This document shows, piece by piece, positions 34,869 to 46,862 of a DNA stretch of 64,000 nucleotides. Position numbers and translations under genes: made by a program. The DNA is taken from positions 269,501 through 333,500 of the forward strand of contig JAHLKC010000006.1 in assembly GCA_025449115.1 (NCBI GenBank), in the 5' to 3' direction. Numbering within the stretch: position 1 is the stretch's first letter; the number at the start of each line of letters is the position of its first letter. This DNA comes from Chytridium lagenaria. Lineage: Eukaryota; Chytridiomycota; Chytridiomycetes; Chytridiales; Chytridiaceae. The notes under the pieces are model-generated. The model was not told the DNA's origin. It ran no database searches and worked only from the letters and a program-made list of their open reading frames with translations.

Positions 34869-37830
34869 GATGGGGGCCCAACCAAATATGGTGGTTTCGG
34901 TTTCTTCTATTAATCATATTTTATTCATCTTTATATCATATGAAAGCTACAAGTCGGGGCGTCGTTTGCGCTATCGTCCCATGTCTCTACTGTATCCTGT
35001 CGTCGAGAGATCGCGGTTTTTGTGTTGTGAGTTATACCTTTGTTTGCAACCACCCCTTGTCAAAACTTGTGTAACGACACCCAATGAAGGCCTCCTAGGA
35101 GGCATGAGGGATGTTGCTGCATTAGCTAGATCTATTGATCCATTGATGACCCTGCTGGCAGGGTAGTCTTTGGGTCTTGTTGACACGCGAGGGTTGGCCT
35201 GAGCACATAAAGGGCCTCTGTCATGGAGGCCTGGCACTGGGTTTGTCTTTATGGCACCCCCCCCGCCACCTTTGTCAACACTGGACTACCATCCAGTACC
35301 CTAGAACGCTTTCAGCGTTTTTTATGGCTTTTAGGAGCCTTTTAGTGTATTAGATCTTACTTTTAAGTGAGATCTATATGCTTTTATCACTTCGACGCTT
35401 TTTCGATTGCGCGTTTCGCACTCATTTTTATTACTATAATTATGAAACTTTACAGGCATGTAGTGCGTAGTACTACGCAAACGGTGGTAAAATATGGTAA
35501 CGTTTGCGCCCCTATTGGTCTTGTAATCGTTAAGGAGGCAGTCTTTATTTACTGTGGTATGAGTCCTGGACTTTCACTTTTACCAAAACAGGTTACACAA
35601 AATTGGTAATGTTAACAACAATCCCCAGGGTCCAGAGGTTATGATCTTTATGCCTGTGATCTTGACGACCGCTGCTCCCCAGCAGTAAAACCTTAGTGAT
35701 TCCGATAGCTATCGTCCAGAAGAGCCGGAAAGTCTTTTGAAATAAGTTTTAAAACAGCGTTTCGACTTTATATGAAGCAAAGAATTTTGTCAAATCTTCG
35801 AAATAGGATATCGACTTCAATTTTGAAGTCATTTAAACCAACTTTGACAAATAATTGAAGACGTAGAAATACTTTGGAAAGTCTTGGGTTTTTTGGATCA
35901 ATTCATTATTGACGACGAAATTGCCGTTTTTACTACTTCGTTAATTTTTATCGCGATTTTTACTTGCAAATTTCTATACACGTAGCCCTCAATGAGGGCA
36001 TCATTTTTATATAGGTCTCGCTAAATGGCGACGCACCGTTCTAGACTTATAACGTTTTGAAAAACGTCGGCATTGGACCCTCAGCATTTTTGCTTGAACA
36101 AATTTGTTAATTCTTAACAACACAAATGTTTCGGGTCACCACATCCAATTAGTTGTTTCTAATATAATAACACAATTATACCTGCCGATAATTATGTATG
36201 CAATCTGTCTTACTTATGCACAGCGCAACCCTTTGCTCAATGTTTAAAACCAGGTCACTTTTGTGACTTTGAATATAACAAAGCAAATCATGGCCTCATG
36301 GAATAAGGCTTACGGAAGGTGCTACCGTTGCCTTCTTTCATAATATGCACTAGCTAATGGTAGAATATAAAGCTTCTTATTGAAACTTTTACGATCATAT
36401 AGACTTGATATTATTTTTGGTCACAGAAATGATAGCGCATCTGCATTTTTATTATAAATATGCTTTGATTATGGAGCTCAACTTGAACCGGGGCCGTTTA
36501 ACAGAAGAATGATTCCGTTGGTTAAGGACACTGCTTCCTCTAGTGACTTTATTGTACTTACACTGCTGGTCAGTGTTGGTCAATGTTGCAATTATGGTTG
36601 ACGTATTAACACCACATCAACAAAGCTTTATGTCTCATGTATCTTGCAATGCGTGCATGTCAATATATTATGGCTTTGCCATTTTTCATTTTGTTGGACA
36701 GACGCTTTGCGCGTACTTCCTCACCCTCCACCCTTATGTGGATATGTGTGTGTCTCCTTTAAAGAGTGGGTGAACTGTTGGAAAGTCATATTCTCGTTTG
36801 AGAATCTGAGTCAACTTATCGTTATCTGAGGATAATGTGTATAGACATAGTGATTGTGTTTCTTGTTAGTAACACCTTGATATTGGTTGTGAATAACATT
36901 AGAATATCTTACAAGATAGCAGAAGTGACCATAAACAAACCTTGACTACTAACGTCGATGCTTAACGCGCAATGAGCAGAGATGTGGAGTAGAATGAGTT
37001 TGAATATGTATACACGTCAGTTGACTTCTTGAAGTAGTTTAAAGATGATTTATTACAACAAATTCGTTCAAGTTTGAGAGTTTTCTTTCAAGCGTAAAGT
37101 GCGTTACATGAAGATAGAATCTGAGGAGTGAGCATATTTTGTTGTACTAAGTATAGTTGTTATATTTTCGAGCAGGTTTTGATACTTTGTTGTATTGAAA
37201 TGATAATCCGTGACTTATCATGATAATTACGTGAATTATCGCGTTATATATATTTTGTTTACTTACTTGATTAATGTAATAGTTGCTATATGTAGCTCTG
37301 TTAATACAGTAGTCCTGATAGACTCCAGAAGAAGTTGCTGTTGCAACTTTGGCCCATACCACAACACTTGGTTGCTATAACACGAGATTCCTTCCGCAAT
37401 AGTTAGAGATTATTGGAATGGCATTGCCAAGACCAATGTTAAAGAGTTCTTTAATCGATTAGCCCATGTTGATAAGCACGGCATACCTAAACGCGAGAAA
37501 GTAGAAACTCGCTATACAGACGCAAGTGATAATGCTGGCTTCCAAGAGTTGTCCAGCACAGCGTCAGAAGAAGTCATAGTTCCAGACCCAGAGGCAACTT
37601 GACAATGGAGTTAATGTGCATGATGCCATTAACCATAATAGAGACTCACAACATTTGAATCCAATAGAACTTGTCTCTACACGTGAAGACACAGAAATAG
37701 CTAAGCATTGATGATGTACCCTTAGCTTTAGAAGACTTTGTATTCACTACACTATACTAGTCTATATAAGAATTATATATATTTATATCGTAAAAACTCA
37801 CGAGGGACCTTGTTCTCAAGTGTGGGTGCA
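34869..37830 (+). mobile_element. Internal region 2 of LTR-A array
   Basis: About 2.96 kb, same start motif and same hairpin series as region 1. Carries small indels relative to the other units, including a different loop in the hairpin at 35813-35830. Confidence 0.9.
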
Positions 37831-38785
37831 TGTGAGATTATTGGATAACCTCACCAAGAGGCATGAATGCGTCGCTTATATAGACGTCGTGCCATTATTC
37901 TTATTTTGTTGTTCCCGTTCCATTCTTTTCCCTCTCGGGGTTTTTCATAGTTTTTCCCCATAGATACGAGAGAGGTTTTTATAGAAGGAAGGGCGGTCGA
38001 CGTGGTATGCCAACTTATGACATGCTACCACGTTGGTCGAGATGCCTGTTGTTGTTATTTGATTCCCCTTTATGTATTGTTTTATTATTTGTAGAAAGTT
38101 GAATAGATTTACGTGCACCTCTGTAGTCCTGGATTGATCCCACCCATACATCCAGGCATGGCTGCCCTTGGGCCATGCTTTCTTCATTCTTCTGTTATTC
38201 AATATTGTGTTATTTAGTTGTACCTGCGGGCGCTCGGGGATTACGCCGCTGGGGGAGACTACACCTTGAACCAAGACACTTGAGTCTAAGAAGGCCTGAG
38301 CCCTGGATAGACGCCTCTGTGGCATGATTCCTTCGAAGGTTTGGGTAGTATAACCACCTCTGTTCTTTTCTTGATTGCGATGACTGGCTATCTAGTTGCC
38401 TGTGAGTGGGAGTGCGGCATGAGCAGGGCCTTAGGTAGAAGAGATCATCAGATGAGAACATGTTAAAACGGCTTATTGCGGCGATTACGAGGCCTTGTAC
38501 ACTACTAGGAGCGGGATGGACTCCCTCCTTGATGACCCTTCCACTCTGGCGCGTTGGATCTCCGCCTGAGTACCTTTTTCCTTCCTTTTTCCTTCCTTTC
38601 TTTCATTTAGATTAGTTTTAGAGCAGAACCACAGCAACTTAAATCCCCGCTGTCACTAAAGGCAGAATAGGGCTTGACTCTTGATCTAGGAGTACCTCCT
38701 AGACGCTAGTCTTGTCACCTATTATGTGGTTCTCTACCTCTGTATGCCGGGGCTTAGCAGAGGGGGCCATAGAGAGAACTTCACA
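37831..38785 (+). mobile_element. LTR family A, array LTR 3
   Basis: TGTGAG...TTCACA, nearly identical to LTR 1; includes a 3-base duplication ('atcatcag', about 38447) not seen in the others. Confidence 0.93.
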
Positions 38786-41718
38786 GATGGGGGCCCAACC
38801 AAATATGGTGGTTTCGGTTTCTTCTACTAATCATATTTTATTGATCTTTATATCATATGAAAGCTACGAGTCGGGGCGTCGTTTGCGCTATCGTCCCACG
38901 TCTCTACCGTATCCGTCGTCGAGAGATCGCGGTTTTTGTGTTGTGAGTTATACTTTGTTTGCAACCACCCCTTGTCAAAACTTGTGTAACGACACCCAGT
39001 GAAGGCCTCCTAGGAGGCATGAGGGATGTTGTTGCAAAAGCTAGACTCACTTTGATCCATTGACGACCCCTGCTGGCAGGGTAGTCGGGATCTTGTTGAC
39101 ATGCGAGGGTTTCGACCTGAGCACATAAGGGCCTCTGTCATGGAGGCCTGGCACTGGGTTTGTCTTTATGGCACCCCGCCACCTTTGTCAACACTGGACT
39201 ACCATCCAGTACCCTAGAACGCTTTCAGCGTTTTTTATGGCTTTTAGGAGCCTTTTAGTGTATTAGATCTTACTTTTAAGTGAGATCTATATGCTTTTAT
39301 CACTTCGACGCTTTTTCGATTGCGCGTTTCGCACTCATTTTTATTACTATAATTATGAAACTTTACAGGCATGTAGTGCGTAGTACTACGCAAACGGTGG
39401 TAAAATATGGTAACGTTTGCGCCCCTATTGGTCTTGTAATCGTTAAGGAGGCAGTCTTTATTTACAGTGGTATGAGTCCTGGACTTTCACTTTTACCAAA
39501 ACAGGTTACACAAAATTGGTAATGTTAACAACAATCCCCAGGGTCCAGAGGTTATGATCTTTATGCCTGTGATCTTGACGACCGCTGCTCCCCAGCAGTA
39601 AAACCTTAGTGATTCCGATAGCTATCGTCCAGAAGAGCCGGAAAGTCTTTTGAAATAAGTTTTAAAACAGCGTTTCGACTTTATATGAAGCAAAGAATTT
39701 TGTCAAATCTTCGAAATAGGATTCGACTTCAATGAAGTCATTTAATACCAATTCGACAAATAATTCGAAGATGTAGAAATACTTTGGAAAGTCTTGGGTT
39801 TTTTTGATCAATTCATTATTGACGACGAAATTGCCGTTTTACTACTTCGTTAATTTTTATCGCGATTTTTACTTGAAAATTTCCTATACACGTAGCCCTC
39901 AATGAGGGCATCATTTTTATATAGGTCTCGCTAATGGCGACGCACCGTTCCAGACTTATAACGTTTTGAAAAACGTCGGCATTGGACTTCAGCATTTTTG
40001 CTTGACAAATTTGTTAATTTCTTTAACACAAATGTTTCGGGTCACCACATCCAATTAGTTGTTGCTAATATAATAACACAATTATACCTGCCGATAATTA
40101 TGTATGCAATCTGTCTTACTTATGCACAGCGCAACCCTTTGCTCACTGTTTAAAACCGGGTCACTTTTGTGACTTTGAATATAACAAAGCAAATCATGGC
40201 CTCATGGTAAGGCTTAAGGAAGGTGCACCGTTGCCTTCTTTCATAATATGCACTAGCTAATGGTAGAATATAAAGCTTCTTATTGAAACTTTGACGATCA
40301 TATAACTTGATATTATTTTTGTCACAGAAATGATAGCGCATCTGCATTTTTATTATAAATATGCTTTGATTATGGAGCTCAACTTGAACCGGGGCCGTTT
40401 AACAGAAGAATCTTCCGTTGGTTAAGGACACTGCTTCCTCTATGACTTTATTGTACTTACACTGCTGGTCAGTGTTGGTCAATGTTGCAATTATGGTTGA
40501 CGTATTAACACCATATCAACAAAGCTTTATGTCTCATGTATCTTGCAATGCGTGCATGTCAATATATTATGGCTTTGCCATTTTTCATTTTGTTGGAGAC
40601 GCTTTGCGCGTACTTCCTCACCCTCCCACCCTTATGTGGATATGTGTGTTCTGCTTTAAAGAGTGGGTGAACTGTTGGAGAGTCATATTCTCGTTTGAGA
40701 ATCTGAGTCAACTTATCGTTATCTGCAGATAATGTGTATAAGACATAGTGATTGTGTTTCTTGTTAGTAACACCTTGATATTGGTTGTGAATAACATTAG
40801 AATATCTTACAAGATAGCAGAAGTGACCATAAACAAACTTGACTACTAACGTCGATGCTTAACGCGCAATGAGCAGAGATGTGGAGTAGAATAAGTTTGA
40901 ATATGTATACACGTCAGTTAAACTTCTTGAAGTAGTTTAAAGATGATTTATTACAACAAATTCGTTCAAGTTTGAGAGTTTTCTTTCAAGCGTAAAGTGC
41001 GTTACATGAAGATAGATCTGAGGAGTGAGCATATTTTGTTGTACTAAGTATAGTTGTTATATTTCGAGCAGGTTTTGATACTTTGTTGTATTGAAATAAT
41101 AATTACGTGACTTATCATGATAATTACGTGAATTATCGCGTTATATATTTTGTTTACTTACTTGATTAATGTAATAGTTGCTATAAGTAGCTCTGTTAAT
41201 ACAGTAGTCCTGATATAGACTCAAGAAGAAGTTGCTATTGCAACTTTGGCCCATACCAAACACTTGGTTGCTATAACACGAGATTCCTTCCGCAATAGTT
41301 AGAGATTATTGGAATGGCGTGGCCAAGACAAATGTTAAAGAGTTCTTTAACGATTAGCCCATGTTGATAAGCACGGCATACCTAAACGCGAGAAATTAGA
41401 AACTCGCTATACAGACGCAAGTGATAATGCTGGCTTCCAAGAGTTGTCCAGCACAGCGTCAGAAGAAGTCATAGTTCCAGACCCAGAGGTAGAACTTGAC
41501 GATGGAGTTAATGTGATGATGACATTAACGGTGATAGGACTCACAAATTGAATCCAATAGAACTTGTCTCTCAACGTGAAGACACGGAAATAGCTAAGCA
41601 TGATGATGTACCCTTAGCTTAGAAGACTTTGTATTCACTACACTATACTAGTTATATAAGAATATATATATTTATATCGTAAAAACTCACGAGGACCTTG
41701 TTCTCAAGTGTGGGTGCA
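38786..41718 (+). mobile_element. Internal region 3 of LTR-A array
   Basis: About 2.93 kb, closest in layout to region 1. The 55-codon ORF (to 39522) and the hairpin series are kept. Confidence 0.9.
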
Positions 41719-42669
41719 TGTGAGATTATTGATAACCTCACCAAGAGGCATGAAATGCGTCACTTATATAGACGTCGTGCCATTATTCTTATTTTGTTGT
41801 TCCCGTTCCATTCTTCTCCCTCTCTGGGTTTTTCATAGTTTTTCCCATAGATACAAGAGAGGTTTTTTATAGAAGGAAGGGCGGTCGACGTGGTATGCCA
41901 ACTTATGACATGCTACCACGTTGGTCGAGATGCCTGTTGTTGTTATTTGATTCCCCTTTATGTATTGTTTTATTATTTGTAGAAAGTTGAATAGATTTAC
42001 GTGCACCTCTGTAGTCCTGGATTGATCCCACCCATACATCCAGGCATGGCTGCCCTTGGGCCATGCTTTCTTCATTCTTCTGTTATTCAATATTGTGTTA
42101 TTTAGTTGTACTGCGGGCGCTCGGGGATTACGCCGCTGGGGGAGACTACACCTTGAACCAAGACACTTGAGTCTAAGAAGGCCTGAGCCCTGGATAGACG
42201 CCTCTGTGGCATGATTCCTTCGAAGGTTTGGGTAGTATAACCACCTCTGTTCTTTTCTTGATTGCGATGACTGGCTATCTAGTTGCCTGTGAGTGGGAGT
42301 GCGGCATGAGCAGGGCCTTAGGTAGAAGAGATCAGATGAGAACATGTTAAAACGGCTTATTGCGGCGATTACGAGGCCTTGTACACTACTAGGAGCGGGA
42401 TGGACTCCCTCCTTGATGACCCTTCCACTCTGGCGCGTTGGATCTCCGCCTGAGTACCTTTTTCCTTCCTTTTTCCTTCCTTTCTTTCATTTAGATTAGT
42501 TTTAGAGCAGAACCACAGCAACTTAAATCCCCGCTGTCACTAAAGGCAGAATAGGGCTTGACTCTTGATCTAGGAGTACCTCCTAGACGCTAGTCTTGTC
42601 ACCTATTATGTGGTTCTCTACCTCTGTATGCCGGGGCTTAGCAGAGGGGGCCATAGAGAGAACTTCACA
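41719..42669 (+). mobile_element. LTR family A, array LTR 4
   Basis: TGTGAG...TTCACA followed at once by the second TAGG duplication (42670-42673), which closes the array. Confidence 0.93.
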
Positions 42670-43764
42670 TAGGTGAGACATTTTCATTACAAGGGTGCTC
42701 ACTAGCAAGTACATGTAGAATTCGTACAAGCCAAGATCAACCTTCGTGATTGCTTTAACTCTGTTGTTGTGGCAATGTACGTTGCCCTCAATTTCCCCGA
42801 CTTTTTAAAAATATCACGGAAACCACACCAACGCAATGACGAATCCGAAAACTTGATTTTGATTGAGAAAGGCCCCGTAAGCCTGTCAAAAGCTCAGCTC
42901 ACGCGTATTGTTGCATGGACTCGACGCTGCCTACACGCTCACGGATACAGTCTCGCGAGAAAAATCACCCACGTTGCGCAAATGGTTGAAGTTGACCCTC
43001 AAGTAATTTTAGACTTCAAGACTTTCGTGCTCGACATGATGGAAACCTTCAACGTCACGTGAGATCGCCTTGGAAACATGGATCAAACAAACATACCATT
43101 TGATCTCATGCCTAAGGTCACAATTAGGAAAAAGGGCGATAAAAGTATTACTGTTAAAACACCAAAGTGAAAGGAGGTAAGGGATCCTTTTTCACGGCCT
43201 TCCAATTACTTACGTTTTTTCTTCCGCAGGAGGACGCGCAACCTGCAATCTCGGCCGTCAATGGGGGACGGCAAAAAGCTTACCGCATTTATTATCTTTT
43301 CTGGCAAAGGAACGAAGCAGAGCCGCGTCATTAAAGAGGCACGAAAGATGAGTGAAAACTTTGGAGGACACATGTATTTTTCGGCGCAGAAGAACGGATG
43401 GACTGATGCCGACGTGATGATGGAATGGATTGAGACGATTTGGAAGCCGTTTGCGCTTTCAAAGCAAGCGGAGGGGCTGTGTATTTTAATCCTTGACGCG
43501 TACAGTGTCCATATGATGACAACTGTTGCGGACACGCTTAGTTCATGCAACATTATTGTCGTTCACATACCTGGTCATTGTACGAGCAAAGTTCAAGTTT
43601 GTGATGTTGGAGTTAATAAGCCATTTAAGGATCGTGTTGAAGTCGGTATTGCAACATTTGTGGCAACTAGAGGTGTAGCTGCAAACCAAGGGATTGGTCG
43701 CGAGGAAATAGCTCCTATTATTACGGATGCATGGGTGCAGCTTCCGTCTTTCTGCCATTATTAA
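42670..43764 (+). pseudogene. pogo-type transposase, 3' half (DDE domain)
   Basis: Resumes after the array with an apparent intron and then KINLRDCFNSVVVAMYVALN, FPDFLKISRKPHQRNDESEN. The DDE_1-type catalytic core follows: first Asp in NMDQTNIPFDLMP (about 43078), second in LCILILDAYSVHMM (about 43490) and third in KVQVCDVGVNKPFKD (about 43600). Two frame changes (about 43065 and 43235-43260) interrupt it; one may be an intron. It ends WVQLPSFCHY-stop. Confidence 0.87.
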
Positions 43765-43811
43765 CACTTTTAATCATACTTTCTTTAATGATCAGTTGTT
43801 AACGTCAAACT

Positions 43812-44300
43812 TTATTCATAAAAGACCAGATTGTAAAGATCTCCAACAATAGATTCAGATAAAGACTTCATCAACAGGCATTTTGCAGCGCCTCCATTCC
43901 TATGTCCAAAGGCTCTTTTGCTTGAATTAGGGTGGTCTAGGTATAGTTCCGTTACTTGGGCAAAACGATTGTTGTAGAAGTCCTTCTTTGGCAAAAGATA
44001 CTTGGAAAGAAAGCCAACGGTGCATCCTTCCGATGAGTTTGTGACTCTAACAACTTTGATGGCAGCCTCTTTGAGTCCTTCGTCGTTGTTAACGGTGCAA
44101 ATCTTGAATCGGACAACCATATCAACAAGCAGTTGTCTCCCGCAGGCTTCAGGTTCATGGCGCTGGCAAGAGCGACCGTTATTACTCTTGTGAAGGCCTA
44201 AATTATAACACCTGCTGTGTCAGGGAGTGCAGCAGTGGTGATGATGGCCATCCGAGTCCGAACCGGAATTGTTGAGATGATGATGGTTGTAGCCTAACAT
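43812..44300 (-). CDS. Second ORF of the pogo-type transposon, possible HIRAN-like
   Basis: Minus-strand frame facing the transposase, inside the terminal repeats. A first exon MLGYNHHHLNNSGSDSDGHH (start about 44300) appears spliced to EACGRQLLVDMVVRFKIC, then EGCTVGFLSKYLLPKKDFYN, NRFAQVTELYLDHPNSSKRA and FGHRNGGAAKCLLM. The VGFLSKYL and NGGAAKCL spacing loosely recalls HIRAN domains, but I am not sure. Position and convergent direction suggest an accessory protein of the transposon. Confidence 0.5.
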
Positions 44301-44485
44301 TTTTAGAGGTAATTGTCAATAAAGGTATACAACTTTTGAGAAATGGTTTGCACAACCTTTTCTTGCATCCTAATTAACTGGGTGTTGTTATTTTGCACGT
44401 TGCAAGAAGTGTTGTACATTGAACAAAATTACGGTATGACAATTTTTTTAGTCCAACTTTTGCAATTGATCTAACTCCATACCTT

Positions 44486-44592
44486 ATCATCCCATCCATC
44501 CATCCCATCCATCCCATCCATCCCATCCATCCATCCATCCCCATCCATCCATCCATCCATCCATCCATACCATCCATCCCATCCCTACCACC
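44486..44592. repeat. (CCAT/CATC)n microsatellite
   Basis: About 100 bases of tandem ccat and ccatcc units between the pogo and Harbinger transposons. Confidence 0.95.
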
Positions 44593-44830
44593 ATTGACCA
44601 CACAACATGGGCAGCAACAGGAAGAAGGAGAATCCAAAAGGGAGAAAAAATCACAACCACCCACCTTTCCTCCTACATGAACCTGATAATAGGGAGTTTT
44701 TGCAACCGTAAAATTTTAAATTTTCACATTAGCAAATTTCATCGTGAATTTGTTTTTGCAAACATAGATTTTGGTCAAATTATGACGATAGTTGGGGAAA
44801 GGAATTGTCGGCAAAAGTTGTTAAATAAAA

Positions 44831-46830
44831 TGGATTCGTCTGATTCGGACTCAGACAATGATTACGCTATGCTTGCCATCGCTTTGCATTATGAGTCTGT
44901 GAGGGCGCCCTCTGCCGTTTATTTGACTTCCAAAGATCTCTGAGCAAGGGTTGTTTTGGGTCGATATGTTTCGCTTTGACAAGAATGAGATGTGAAGTTC
45001 TCTCTATGGCCCCCTCTGCTAAGCCCCGGCATACAGAGGTAGAGAACCACATAATAGGTGACAAGACTAGAGTCTAGGAAGTACTCCTAGATCAAGAGTC
45101 AAGCCCTATTCTGCCTTTAGTGACAGCAGGGATTTAAGTTGCTGTGGTTTTCGTTCTAATCGTTAATAATAAAGGGAAAAAAGAAAGGGAAATGCCTAGA
45201 GACAAGATCTAAAGTGACTAGGGGAAAGGGGTCTACGAGAAGGGATTCCATCCCGCTCCAAAGAGTGTACCAGGCCTCATATTCACCGCAATAAGCCGTT
45301 TTAACATGTTCTATCTCAATCTCATCCACCTAGGGCCCTGCTCATGCCGCTCTCCCACTCACAGGCAACTAGATAGCCTGTCATACCCATCAAGAATAGA
45401 ACAGAGGTAGTTGTACTGACCAAACCTTCGAAGGAATCATGTGAGGCGTATTCCCATGGCTCATACCCTTGAGGCGTATTCCCATAGCTCATACCTTCTT
45501 AGACAACGTCTTGGTTCGGATTGCAGTCTCCCTTGGCGGCGTGCTACCCAGAGCACCCTCTAGTACAACTCAACACACGATAGTGAATAAGATGGGAAAG
45601 ATGATAGCACAGCCCAGCAGGGCTGGCCTGAATGTGCAGAGGGCTTAATCCAGGACTAAAGAGGTGCACGTAAATCTATTCAACTTTCTACAAATAATAA
45701 AACAATACATCAAGGGGAATCAAAGAACAACAACAGGCATCTCGACCAACGTGGTAGCATGTCATAAGTTGGCATACCACGTCGACCGCCCTTCCTTCTA
45801 TAAAACCTCTCTCGTATCTATGGGGAAAAACTATGAAAAACCCCAAGATGGAAAAGAATGGAACGGAAACAAGGAAATATGAATAATGGCAAGACGTCTA
45901 TATAAGTGACGCATTCATGCCTCTTGGTGAGGTTATCCAATAATTTCACAGAGATCATTGAGCTTGTCGAAGTATTCAAGCTCCGCGTTACTGAAAGCCG
46001 ATTTGTTGCAGACGCAAAGGAAGCGTTGCGCATCCTTTTGCGTCGGCTTGCCTATCCTAATTGATTCTGTGATCTCCAAAAACTCTTTGGCCGCAGCCAA
46101 TCTGTGTTGTTGAAAATCTATTCCACGGTGCAAGGGTTGATTTATCATCGTTTCAAGCATCTGCTCACCTTTGATCATGTTGATATTGGGCCAGCTTTGC
46201 TTGCTGAGTCGCTGAAGCTGTGCACACTAAGTAGGTGCCTTTGGAAGCTGCGTTGGCTTCATTGACGGAACTGTTTGACAAATCTGCCAGCCATCCAGGG
46301 ACCAAAAGATGATGTACAACGGGCATAAACGCAAACATGCCATCAAGTTTCAATCTGTTGTGATGCCTGATGGGATCATCGCTCATTTGCATGGACCTGA
46401 ATGTGGGAGCAGGCATGATTGCTTCCTGTTGAGGCAAAGCCAGCTTTTAGAGTACTTACCGCAACATCTTACCCGTGATGGACAACATTATGTTTTATAC
46501 GGGGATCCTGCATATGCTTTGAACGACCACCTCCTCAGCCCCTACAAGGGGAACCTATCAGTGGAAAGGGCTGCTTTCAACAAAAGCGTGAGCTCTGTAC
46601 GTCAGTGTGTTGAATGGGAGTTTGGTCGCATTGCCATTCTTTGGGCATTCTGTGACTTTTCCAAGAATAACAGATGTTTCTACAGCCTGTCGGGGAGATG
46701 TGTCCAGTGGCTGCCATTTTGGCCAATGTGCATAACTGCATGAGGGGTTTGTCACGAACGTCACAGTATTTTGGAGTGAACCCGCCAAGTGCCCATGACT
46801 ATTTGCATTCATTGCCGCAACTACAATAAA
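44831..46830 (+). pseudogene. Harbinger transposase, split by a solo LTR
   Basis: Starts MDSSDSDSDNDYAMLAIALH. After the LTR (44991-45950) it continues IELVEVFKLRVTESRFVADA, RLAYPN, FCDLQKLFGRSQSVLLKIYS and HRFKHLLTFDHVDIGPALL. The DDE_4 domain follows: MMYNGHKRKHAIKFQSVVMP, DGIIAHLHGPECGSRHDCFL, YGDPAYALNDHLLSPYKG (second Asp) and QCVEWEFGRIAILWAFCDF (Glu). The end is shifted by one base near 46680. Frame breaks (an in-frame stop near 46060 where Arg is expected, others near 44941 and 46255) show it is dead. Confidence 0.88.
44991..45950 (-). mobile_element. Solo LTR, family A, inverted, older copy
   Basis: Starts TGTGAAGTTCTCTC and ends TTTCACA, i.e. the array LTR in reverse. Flanked by the 4-bp duplication GAGA (44987-44990 and 45951-45954). 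It is clearly more diverged from the array LTRs than they are from each other, including a local 35-bp duplication ('gaggcgtattcccat', about 45445-45495). Confidence 0.92.
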
Positions 46831-46862
46831 AGCACACTTTATGATAACATACATAACTTTAT

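Larger units (their letters stand above)
30033..42669. mobile_element. Tandem trimer of a non-coding LTR element (LTR-int x3-LTR)
   Basis: Four LTRs of ~950 bp (30033-30981, 33915-34868, 37831-38785, 41719-42669) alternate with three internal regions of ~2.93-2.96 kb. The whole array has a single pair of 4-bp target duplications, TAGG at 30029-30032 and 42670-42673, so it behaves as one insertion or one that grew in place. Each internal region starts 'ga' + TGGGGGCCCAACC, placed like a tRNA primer-binding site. No gag, protease, reverse transcriptase or integrase is visible in any frame, so it is a non-autonomous (LARD-like) element. Confidence 0.93.
29506..44434 (+). mobile_element. pogo/Tc5-type DNA transposon, interrupted by LTR array
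   Basis: Terminal inverted repeats: left 'ctgtaatttcgttcaatgta' at 29506 and right 'tacattgaacaaaattacgg' ending 44434, matching at 18 of 20 positions. They are flanked by TA on both sides (29504-29505 and 44435-44436), the duplication expected for this superfamily. Inside are a transposase gene in two halves, a second minus-strand ORF, and a 12.6-kb LTR-element array (30033-42669). Without the array the transposon would be about 2.3 kb. Confidence 0.9.

Noticed and set aside
30033..42669. Satellite DNA or CRISPR-like array
   Set aside because: The ~3.9-kb period contains LTRs with TG..CA ends, a primer-site motif and a target duplication; units are far too long for CRISPR and the organism is a eukaryote.
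44374..44664. Trp/Met/Gly-rich protein
   Set aside because: It is a translation of the CCAT microsatellite.
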